Shown here: piece by piece, positions 17,227-24,446 of the stretch
How positions within the stretch are numbered: position 1 is the first letter of the stretch
Layout of the letters: each line of letters starts with the position of its first letter
NCBI GenBank assembly: GCA_910578995.1
Contig: CAJTSY010000008.1
Coordinates: 9,136 to 59,532, forward strand
From: an uncultured Acetatifactor sp.
GTDB taxonomy: Bacteria; Bacillota; Clostridia; Lachnospirales; Lachnospiraceae
Direction: 5' to 3'
DNA: 50,397 bases
Program-made: the position numbers and the translations under genes
The notes under the pieces: model-generated
Told to the model about the DNA's origin: nothing
What the model saw: only the letters and a program-made list of their open reading frames with translations
Databases searched by the model: none

Positions 17227-17916
17227 TCAATGCAGCTGTCTTTCACCGAAAATTCCCGTGCCTACCCTTACACAGGTAGCCCCCTCTTCTATTGCCACAC
17301 TGTAATCTCCTGTCATCCCCATGGATAGAACAGACATATTAACATTATCAATGTTTTTCTCCTGTATGTCAACAGACAATTGCTTTAATTTACGAAAAAA
17401 AGGACGATTTTCTTCCGGATTCTCCGTATAAGGCGCAATAGTCATGAGTCCGCATACCTTTATGCCGGGTAATGCGGCAATTTTTTCCACCAGGTCAGGG
17501 GCCTCTGCCGGTGTTATGCCGTATTTGCTCTCCTCGGCAGCTACATTCACTTCTATCAGAATATCCACAGCCGTGTCCTTTCTCACTGCCTCCCGGCTGA
17601 TCTCCTCCGCAAGCCGCAGGGAATCCACGCTGTGTATCATGGACACCTTTCCCACAATATACTTCACCTTGTTTCTCTGCAGGTGACCGATCATATGCCA
17701 GCGGATATCGGACGGAAGCTCCGGAATCTTGTCCGTCAGTTCCTGTACCTTGTTTTCTCCAAAGTCCCTTACCCCCGCCTCATAGGCTTCCCGGAGATCT
17801 GAAAGGGGTTTTGTCTTGCTTACCGCCACAAGCGTTACGTCACCGGGCTGTCTTCCGGCGGCCCCACAGGATTTTTTTATCGCTTCTTGTACTGTGTTTA
17901 GATTCTCCCGTATCAT
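17227..17916 (-). CDS. yggS: YggS-family PLP homeostasis protein
   Basis: The 229-residue single-domain alanine-racemase-like barrel carries the PLP lysine in VAVSKTKP, followed by DFGENKVQE, HMIGHLQRNK, EVNVAAEESKYG and the phosphate-binding SMGMTGDYSVAIEEGATCVRVG region. YggS/PLPBP proteins buffer free pyridoxal phosphate and have no known catalysis. AAAGGAG precedes the ATG. It lies 34 bp upstream of sepF and 24 bp downstream of the HlyD-like gene, probably one transcript. Confidence 0.95.
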   Translation of the reverse strand: MIRENLNTVQEAIKKSCGAAGRQPGDVTLVAVSKTKPLSDLREAYEAGVRDFGENKVQELTDKIPELPSDIRWHMIGHLQRNKVKYIVGKVSMIHSVDSLRLAEEISREAVRKDTAVDILIEVNVAAEESKYGITPAEAPDLVEKIAALPGIKVCGLMTIAPYTENPEENRPFFRKLKQLSVDIQEKNIDNVNMSVLSMGMTGDYSVAIEEGATCVRVGTGIFGERQLH

Positions 17917-17940
17917 ATTCCTGCTCCTTTCCTGTGTTTT

Positions 17941-19353
17941 CTATTTCTGATTGATGAACTGGTCGTCCCGCACCGATTCCGCGTTCAGGGCAATATAGTC
18001 ATATACGCTCAGGCCGTACCGGGTATTAGGTTTTACGATGGCATACTCATCGTTTTCATACAGCACGGTGATCTGCTTAAAGTCTGCATATCCTTTGTTC
18101 ATATTGTATACGCCTGTCAGCGTGGCCCGCTTGCTCACCGTATAGGTCTCTTCTCCCTGGGAATCGTACAGATTGTCCCCGGAGCTTAGAATGGAGCTGT
18201 CCAGATAATATTCTTTGGTCTCGCTGTCAAAATAATATACCTCAACTTCCAGGGTCTCGCTGGAGAGCGTACCGTCCTCCTGAAAGCTCTGCTTTCTGAT
18301 GCTGTCTCCCCCGTTGTTTCCGCCGGGAATAACAAACTGTTCCGGTATCAGAAAAAATTCCTTCTGGACTATGGCGGAAACGGGAATCTTCAGCCCTGTC
18401 TCATCTTCCACGATCAATTCCACATCCAGGAAGCGGTCTGCGATAAAGGTGAGCATGGAATTGGTAAAAGAAAGCTGAAGGTAAGTATTGCCGTCCCCAT
18501 TTGTGAGTAGCTTTACGGCGGCCCAGGATTCATACTGGTTTTTGAGAAACCGCACCTTTACATAGCCTTCCTCTTGAAGTTCGGCTCCCCTTACCGGATC
18601 CACCGGAACCACCAGTGTCCAGTTTTCATTTGTGGACAGCTTGTATACGGCGTCTCCCGCTTCTATGAGGGCGTTGTCCGAGAGCCATTTCTTTTCGTAC
18701 TCCGGATTGTCAAAGACGTCTTCCGTCACATTTACGGCTGTCAGATCTTCATAGCCGTCAAGCCAGTATGCCACAATTCCCGTCGCCGGCGCGTTGAACC
18801 GGTTGATGACGCTGTTTCCCGACGCAGCGTTAAGATCCTCAATGTTTTTCAGTATATTGGCATTGGCAAGCTTGGATACGGTATTTTTCAGGGAATATTT
18901 AAAGTCATAGGCTCCGCTGTAATGCCCTGCATCAAAACCATGGACAAAATTTACTATTTCATTCTTAAATTCATCAAGTTCCTGGTCGGAAAGGGAATTC
19001 TCTCCCAACTGCATGCTCTCCAGTTCTTCGCTGAGGCGCCCTGTCTCATCCACTATGTACACCAGGTCATTCTGTGCAACTCTCGCTCCGTCCCATGCAT
19101 AATAGTTTACATAGCCGGCCGTGTCCGCATATACCACTGTCTCATCCCGCAGAACAATCCCCCTGTATATGGTGTCTGCGGCAAGGGAGCCCTCCTTTAC
19201 TTCATACCTGACAATATGGCTTGTCTGAAAATACATAATCACGCAGACAACAACATAGATGAAAATGACAACAAAAATCATCATTCCGATATTCAAATTC
19301 AAGGGTTTTCGATATCTTCTTATCTTTCTGATTTTTCCCTTTTTCTTTGCCAA
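17941..19353 (-). CDS. HlyD-like membrane fusion (efflux adaptor) protein
   Basis: The product of about 470 residues has a basic cytoplasmic N-terminus, one membrane helix (residues 23-42), a biotinyl-lipoyl-like half motif (GYVNYYAWDGARV) and a beta-rich extracellular body. I place the start at the TTG at 19353 because GGAGG lies eight bases before it; the ATG six codons upstream overlaps that site. HlyD-like proteins normally bridge an exporter, but no exporter gene is present nearby. Its partners are sepF and yggS, so a role at the septum or envelope is possible, which is my inference. Confidence 0.75.
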   Translation of the reverse strand: MAKKKGKIRKIRRYRKPLNLNIGMMIFVVIFIYVVVCVIMYFQTSHIVRYEVKEGSLAADTIYRGIVLRDETVVYADTAGYVNYYAWDGARVAQNDLVYIVDETGRLSEELESMQLGENSLSDQELDEFKNEIVNFVHGFDAGHYSGAYDFKYSLKNTVSKLANANILKNIEDLNAASGNSVINRFNAPATGIVAYWLDGYEDLTAVNVTEDVFDNPEYEKKWLSDNALIEAGDAVYKLSTNENWTLVVPVDPVRGAELQEEGYVKVRFLKNQYESWAAVKLLTNGDGNTYLQLSFTNSMLTFIADRFLDVELIVEDETGLKIPVSAIVQKEFFLIPEQFVIPGGNNGGDSIRKQSFQEDGTLSSETLEVEVYYFDSETKEYYLDSSILSSGDNLYDSQGEETYTVSKRATLTGVYNMNKGYADFKQITVLYENDEYAIVKPNTRYGLSVYDYIALNAESVRDDQFINQK

Positions 19354-19370
19354 TATTTTGCCTCCATACA

Positions 19371-19400
19371 AAAGCCCCGGTCAAATTGTTCCGAGGCTTT
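19371..19400 (-). terminator. Terminator between the P-loop gene and the HlyD-like gene
   Basis: AAAGCCCCGG (19371-19380) pairs with CCGAGGCTTT (19391-19400) with one mismatch and a 10-base loop. TTTTGT follows the stem on the minus strand. It would end the transcript of the P-loop gene at 19458. Confidence 0.65.
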
Positions 19401-19457
19401 CATGTGTTGTAATCCTTTTCTATGTTTTATCGCTGCATGCATTCCGTTTTCTATAAT

Positions 19458-19877
19458 TTACAGAGCTACAATAACTTTATCCTTCAAGGTTTCGGGAAGT
19501 TCCGAAAGATCCATTGAAACGCTTAAAATAAAGTCTACCTCGGATTTCCTGCTGAGTTTTTCCAATTTTTCAACGCACGGCGTGATATCCTGGCCTTCCA
19601 GGCATGATATTCTCAGGAAGTTGTCAAAATACATCTGCTGCAGATCATGATCCTGTGAAATAATACCGCTCACAAACCCCATAAACTCGCTGCTGTTCTC
19701 AATCATGTACTGGGAAACGTCAATCAGACGCACTTTGTTATTCAGTTCGTACATGTGTTTGGTGTTCTTGTCGAGATAAACTATGTTGCCGGGAATGCTC
19801 TTTATCTCGCCATTTACTTTCTCCAACAGCTGTGTTGTCTTACCTTTACCTTTATTGCCTACGATTAACTGAACCAT
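19458..19877 (-). CDS. Small P-loop ATP-binding protein of unknown function
   Basis: The 139-residue protein has a Walker A motif at the very start (GNKGKGKTT, residues 7-15) and a candidate Walker B strand near the end (VDFILSVSMD). There are no other recognisable domains, signal peptide or membrane segment. It is too short for a complete AAA+ or RecA fold. GGAGGG precedes the ATG. It stands alone between terminator-like sequence downstream and the DD-carboxypeptidase upstream. I do not recognise the gene or its function. Confidence 0.78.
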   Translation of the reverse strand: MVQLIVGNKGKGKTTQLLEKVNGEIKSIPGNIVYLDKNTKHMYELNNKVRLIDVSQYMIENSSEFMGFVSGIISQDHDLQQMYFDNFLRISCLEGQDITPCVEKLEKLSRKSEVDFILSVSMDLSELPETLKDKVIVAL

Positions 19878-19969
19878 TGGGAACCCTCCTATTGTATTAA
19901 TATTGTATTACCCTGGAACATTCTTTTCCATACCTTCATTATAAGGTAAATGCATCTAAAAAACAACCT

Positions 19970-20956
19970 CTATTTATGAATCTCATCAAGTAAATCTATC
20001 ATACACCCATAAACCACGTCCGGTCCCTCCGCGCGCAGAATTACTGAAATGTAGGGGGAACCGTTTTCATCCCTTGCCAGAAGCATCAGACAGTTGCCTG
20101 CCGCGCTAGTGGTTCCCGTTTTGCCCCCGATTACAGTGACATTGGCAGGGGCCTGGTAATCCCCCCTCAGGAAGAGATTGGTGGTGGGCTTGTCAAAAGC
20201 TTTTTCTTTTCCGTCCTTGTCATAAAACACGGTCTGGTAAGCGGACATGTGAATGATCTCATTAAAGGTTTCATATTTGACAGCTTCATTGAAGATAAGA
20301 TACAGGTCATATGCCGTTGTATAATGATCCGAATCCGTCAGCCCGTGGGGATTTTTAAAATTCGTATTGGTGGCTCCCAGGGCATGGGCTTTCTCATTCA
20401 TCATTTCCACAAAACGGTCCACGCTTCCGCCGATGTTGTCCGCAATCAGGGCGGCGGCGTCATTGGCAGAGTACACCAATAAAATGCGGAGGGCCTGATC
20501 CAGGGTCATTGTATCCCCCTTCTTTAATCCGCACAAAACTGCACCTGATTCCGTAATGTTTACTGCGTCGGTAGCCGTCAGCGTCTGGTTCAGCTGGCCG
20601 TTCTCCAGGGCCACCAGAGCTGTCATCACCTTGGTGAGACTTGCGGGATGCAGCCGTTCATGGATGTTTTTTCCATAGAGGACTTCCTTTCCGTCCAGAC
20701 CAAACAAAGCCGCCGCTTCCACCTGGGACAGATCCGGTCCGCCCTCATGGGCCACGTCCTGTGCCGCCACACACAGATCGGCTGCAAAGGGCGCCGCGGT
20801 CCTGATGTCCTGTCTGGACACCACATTAAAGCTGCTGACATCATAATCCACATGGTAGGGCATGTCATAGGCCAGACTGCCGCACCCCGAAAGGGTGCAC
20901 GCGGTCAATAGCGCGCACACCAGTATGTTTGTTCTCTTCTTACTTGTACATTTCAC
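19970..20956 (-). CDS. D-alanyl-D-alanine carboxypeptidase, predicted lipoprotein (S11)
   Basis: The 328-residue protein has the three penicillin-binding motifs of S11 peptidases: SLTK (S106-K109), SAN (S163-N165) and KTG (K279-G281). The N-terminal signal ends in the lipobox LSGC with Cys25, so it should be lipid-anchored outside the membrane. It trims the terminal D-Ala from peptidoglycan stem peptides. It lacks the extra C-terminal domain of DacA (PBP5), making it shorter than that group. It overlaps the end of mgsA by 17 bp. Confidence 0.9.
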   Translation of the reverse strand: MKCTSKKRTNILVCALLTACTLSGCGSLAYDMPYHVDYDVSSFNVVSRQDIRTAAPFAADLCVAAQDVAHEGGPDLSQVEAAALFGLDGKEVLYGKNIHERLHPASLTKVMTALVALENGQLNQTLTATDAVNITESGAVLCGLKKGDTMTLDQALRILLVYSANDAAALIADNIGGSVDRFVEMMNEKAHALGATNTNFKNPHGLTDSDHYTTAYDLYLIFNEAVKYETFNEIIHMSAYQTVFYDKDGKEKAFDKPTTNLFLRGDYQAPANVTVIGGKTGTTSAAGNCLMLLARDENGSPYISVILRAEGPDVVYGCMIDLLDEIHK

Positions 20957-21335
20957 GCCATTCCAAATCCCCTCTGTCCAATGCCTTGATCAACAGTTCC
21001 GCACTTGCCAGATTCGTTGCCAGCGGTATATTATGGGTATCGCAGAGGCGGATCACGTTGTTTACATCCGGCTCATGCTTCTGCGGATTCAGCGGATCGC
21101 GCAGGAAAATCACAAGATCGATCTCGTTATTTTCAATCTGGGCGCCGATCTGCTGCTCTCCCCCCAAGTGCCCTGCCAGACATTTGTGAATATTCAGGTT
21201 GGTAACCTCCTCGATCAGGCGCCCTGTGGTTCCCGTGGCATATAGATCGTTTTTGCTCAAAATCCCCCTGTAGGCAATGCAGAAATTCTGCATCAGCTTC
21301 TTCTTTGCATCATGTGCAATCAACGCAATGTTCAT
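20940..21335 (-). CDS. mgsA: Methylglyoxal synthase
   Basis: The 131-residue protein has the MGS fold markers: MNIALIAHDAKK, the phosphate site GTTG near residue 36, LGGEQQIG, and DPLNPQKHEPDV. MgsA converts dihydroxyacetone phosphate to methylglyoxal, a bypass used when phosphate is short. The length is standard. It sits directly downstream of rodA, a placement common in Clostridia. GAGGAGG precedes the ATG. Confidence 0.96.
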   Translation of the reverse strand: MNIALIAHDAKKKLMQNFCIAYRGILSKNDLYATGTTGRLIEEVTNLNIHKCLAGHLGGEQQIGAQIENNEIDLVIFLRDPLNPQKHEPDVNNVIRLCDTHNIPLATNLASAELLIKALDRGDLEWREMYK

Positions 21336-21354
21336 AAAAATACCTCCTCATTTT

Positions 21355-22467
21355 CTACTGCTTTGCTCTTTTTGCCTGAAGCCTTACGTTCAGCACAAAC
21401 CCCATACCCATATACAAACTAAGCAACGATGTCAGCCCATAGCTGACGAAAGGTAGCGTAAGCCCTGTAGTCGGCAGAATAAACGTAGCAACGCCGATAT
21501 TGAAAAACCCCTGGACAGCTACCAGTCCCCCCATACTGGCACCAATAATTGTGCCGGCCACATCTTTCGACTTCCTGGCTACAGAAATGCATTCAAGGGA
21601 AATAGAAAACAGCAGAACGATCACCACAACGCTTCCCTTAAATCCAAACTCCTCGCCGATTACGGAAAAAATAAAATCCGTCTGCGCCTCCGAGAGGAAG
21701 TTGCCGTTTTTTACCGAAGTAATCTTATTGTTCTTATACCCCTTTCCCTCCAGCTGCCCTGACGCAATGGCAGTCACCGAATTAAGCTGCTGGTAGGCAA
21801 AGGTAGTAGAATACTCCTCCGGATTCACAAATGCCAGAATACGGTTCCTCTGGTTGTCGGTAATAAAATCATTGTCCGGCTGCAGGGCCAGGGAAATCAC
21901 CACCGCCACTGCCGGAATGGCCACCGCCAGTACGGCAAATACCAGTTTCAGGCTGATTCCCCCGGCAAACATGATAATACAAAACATGACCAGCAGCACC
22001 ATACTGGTGGACAGATCCGGCTGATTCCAGACTAGCAGCCACGGGATTGCATACATGACCACACAGCTGGCAATGATTCCTACAGTATTTAATTTCTTCC
22101 TATGTTTCATAATAAACTGTGCAAAGAATAAAATCAACAAAATTTTTGCAGTTTCTGAAGGTTGAAACTCCAGTCCCCCTATTTCCAACCACCTGGTCGC
22201 CCCCTTTTTTTCTTCCCCGAACAGCATAACCGCCGCAAGAAGCACCAGATTTGCCGCATACATGAGCCAGTTCAGCTTCAATACCATGGTATAGTCAAAA
22301 AGGGAAATCACCACCATCAGAACGGTACCGGCCACCACCCCTGCCAACTGCCTGGTCACAAGGGATTCCTCCGCACTTCCGATTGCTATAACCCCCACCA
22401 GCGAAAGTGCAAGCACCATCAGCACAAGTTTAAAATCATAATCACGTATCCTGTATCTCTTAAACAT
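21355..22467 (-). CDS. rodA: SEDS-family peptidoglycan polymerase (RodA/FtsW type)
   Basis: The 370-residue polytopic protein has about ten membrane segments and SEDS motifs, including GATRWLEIGGLEFQPSE, a long extracellular loop with QSDFIF-like QTDFIFSVIGEEFGF, and PTTGLTLPFVSYG near the end. SEDS proteins polymerise lipid II glycan strands with a class B penicillin-binding protein. The PBP2 gene upstream in the same cluster is the likely partner, which favours RodA over FtsW. A weak ribosome site (AGGAAAT) precedes the ATG. Confidence 0.92.
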   Translation of the reverse strand: MFKRYRIRDYDFKLVLMVLALSLVGVIAIGSAEESLVTRQLAGVVAGTVLMVVISLFDYTMVLKLNWLMYAANLVLLAAVMLFGEEKKGATRWLEIGGLEFQPSETAKILLILFFAQFIMKHRKKLNTVGIIASCVVMYAIPWLLVWNQPDLSTSMVLLVMFCIIMFAGGISLKLVFAVLAVAIPAVAVVISLALQPDNDFITDNQRNRILAFVNPEEYSTTFAYQQLNSVTAIASGQLEGKGYKNNKITSVKNGNFLSEAQTDFIFSVIGEEFGFKGSVVVIVLLFSISLECISVARKSKDVAGTIIGASMGGLVAVQGFFNIGVATFILPTTGLTLPFVSYGLTSLLSLYMGMGFVLNVRLQAKRAKQ

Positions 22468-22563
22468 ATTTCCTGATCCTACTCCGGTCTCCTTAACTGC
22501 GTCTTTTCCGTTCCGGCTTCCCCCTGTACGGCCTGCGTATTTTTCTTCAGCGTCCCTGCCGGT

Positions 22564-22842
22564 CTACTTTGCTACATCCTGGGCGGATACATCCACTATG
22601 GGAATGTTTGCATAAAGTGACGGCATTTTGCCTCCCCGTCCGGACTTGCTTCCTTTTGTGTTGATCTGGATTTCCATATTCTCGGAATCTATCTTCATGT
22701 ATTTGGATAACACTTTCGCGATATCCGTTTTGATCAGCTCCATTATCTCCGGCGAGCAATTCACCCTGTCGGATATCAACAGGATTTTCAGTCTGTCCTT
22801 TGCTATCTGGCAGGAGCTTTTTCTGCGAAAAAAATGTCTCAT
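22564..22842 (-). CDS. minE: Cell division topological specificity factor MinE
   Basis: The 92-residue protein has an N-terminal membrane and MinD-contacting helix (MRHFFRRKSS...), then the MinE core DRLKILLISDRVNCSPEIME and IAKVLSKYMKID. MinE drives MinCD oscillation by stimulating MinD ATP hydrolysis. The start is the ATG at 22842, seven bases after AGGAGG; a GTG two codons earlier is too close to it. The gene starts 11 bp downstream of minD. Confidence 0.95.
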   Translation of the reverse strand: MRHFFRRKSSCQIAKDRLKILLISDRVNCSPEIMELIKTDIAKVLSKYMKIDSENMEIQINTKGSKSGRGGKMPSLYANIPIVDVSAQDVAK

Positions 22843-22853
22843 TTGCACTCCTC

Positions 22854-23675
22854 CTATGCCTTATGAAAAATTCCTGTTACCCTTGTCCAGAAAGAAATGC
22901 CCTTGTCAAAATTCAGATAAGGAACCTCTTTTCCCTCCACTCTCTGTACTACATTGGCATAAGCCTGTCCGGCAGGCGACGAACTTCCAACAAGAGGCTC
23001 CCCCTGGTTGGTGGCCACTACCACGCTCTCATCATCCGGAATGACCCCTATCAGGGGAATAGCCAGTATGTCCACCACATCGCCTGCGGACATCATATCC
23101 CCCCGCCGCACCATATCCATGCGCAGCCTGTTGATAATCAGATCCATCTGTTTGAACCCGTTGGCTTCCAGCAGGCCGATAATCCGGTCCGCATCCCGGA
23201 TTGCCGACACCTCCGGTGTGGTCACTACCAGGGCCCTGTCAGCCCCTGCGATGGCATTCTGGAATCCCTGTTCGATTCCCGCGGGACAATCCAGTATAAT
23301 GTAGTCAAACTGTTCCTTCAGATGGTCGATCACCTTTACCATCTGACCCGGCGAAACCGCCGTCTTGTCCCTTGTTTGGGCAGAAGGCATCAGGTAAAGC
23401 CCCGGGTGCCTTTTGTCCCGTATCAGGGCCTGCTTGACCCGGCAGCTGCCTTCCACCACATCCACCAGATTGTAGACGATACGGTTTTCCAACCCCATGA
23501 CCACATCAAGGTTGCGCAGGCCGATGTCCGTATCAATGAGACAGACCTTTTTACCCAATTTTGCCAGACCGGTTCCCACGTTTGCGGTTGTGGTGGTCTT
23601 GCCCACACCGCCCTTACCTGAAGTGACGACAATGACTTCGGAGCCTTTCTTCTCCGGGGAAAATTGTTTTTCCAT
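22854..23675 (-). CDS. minD: Septum site-determining ATPase MinD
   Basis: The 273-residue ParA/MinD ATPase has the deviant Walker A SGKGGVGKTT, followed by DTDIGLRNLDVVMGLE, ILDCPAGIE (Walker B) and TTPEVSAIRDADR. The C-terminal tail ISFWTRVTGIFHKA is an amphipathic membrane-targeting helix. The start at 23675 has GGAGG correctly spaced. MinD recruits MinC to the membrane. The order minC-minD-minE is preserved. Confidence 0.97.
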   Translation of the reverse strand: MEKQFSPEKKGSEVIVVTSGKGGVGKTTTTANVGTGLAKLGKKVCLIDTDIGLRNLDVVMGLENRIVYNLVDVVEGSCRVKQALIRDKRHPGLYLMPSAQTRDKTAVSPGQMVKVIDHLKEQFDYIILDCPAGIEQGFQNAIAGADRALVVTTPEVSAIRDADRIIGLLEANGFKQMDLIINRLRMDMVRRGDMMSAGDVVDILAIPLIGVIPDDESVVVATNQGEPLVGSSSPAGQAYANVVQRVEGKEVPYLNFDKGISFWTRVTGIFHKA

Positions 23676-23738
23676 TTTCCTTTCCTCCAATCATAATACG
23701 ATGTCGTCCTCCGGGCACTTCCGCACCGTTATACAGTT

Positions 23739-24410
23739 TCAGAAAGTGCTCAGCAAATCTTTGGTAAGCGCTTCAAAAATGATTCTGTCGTTTTTTACAT
23801 ATGCGATTTTCGGCCGTACTTTCGGGCGTATTCCCCATTTTGACTGTTTTGTGTCGGATATGTATTTGAAATCGCCGATTCTGATTCTCTCCGGCTCCAT
23901 TTCAAACGCTGCAACAAACGCATCCCCGCTGCCGTCCCCGCCGGCATAGGCTTTCCCGCGGAGCGCACCCAGTATGATAATATTTTTGGCACTGATGACG
24001 GTGCTCCCGGGATGGACGTCCCCGAGGATAATGATGCTGTTTTCCGTTTCCAGAACTTCCCTGTTTTTAAGGTCCCCCTTGAAAAACTGACCTCCGGCTT
24101 CTTGGGGAGGCTGCTCTTCCTCCTGGGCCAGGGCCTTAAGATAATTTTTGTTCACGGTTTCGTCCCGTCCCACAATGCAGGCTATGTTCAAATCGCTGTT
24201 TTCACGGATGGAATCCAGGATCTGCATCTCTTCCAGATCCGTTACCCGGCGGCCTTCAATGGACAGCGCCATAGTGGCGGATCCGAAAAAATTCTTTGCA
24301 TTGGAAAATTTGTACCCTACTTCCTCCAGCACTTTCTCAAAAGGAAGCTCTGCATCCAGATACAGCGCAATTCCGTTGGGAAAACTTTTAATCTTTACTG
24401 CACTTCTCAT
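23739..24410 (-). CDS. minC: Septum site-determining protein MinC
   Basis: The 223-residue protein has an N-terminal FtsZ-antagonist domain (about 1-105) and a C-terminal beta-helix domain containing LGDVHPGSTVISAKNI and ILGALRGKAYAG, the MinC signature. The two are linked by a Gln/Glu-rich segment near residue 100. MinC blocks FtsZ polymerisation away from midcell. The ATG at 24410 follows GAAGGAGG. Confidence 0.94.
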   Translation of the reverse strand: MRSAVKIKSFPNGIALYLDAELPFEKVLEEVGYKFSNAKNFFGSATMALSIEGRRVTDLEEMQILDSIRENSDLNIACIVGRDETVNKNYLKALAQEEEQPPQEAGGQFFKGDLKNREVLETENSIIILGDVHPGSTVISAKNIIILGALRGKAYAGGDGSGDAFVAAFEMEPERIRIGDFKYISDTKQSKWGIRPKVRPKIAYVKNDRIIFEALTKDLLSTF

Positions 24411-24446
24411 AGGAACCTCCTTCACCGCCCGGGGTGGCGCCTTCCC

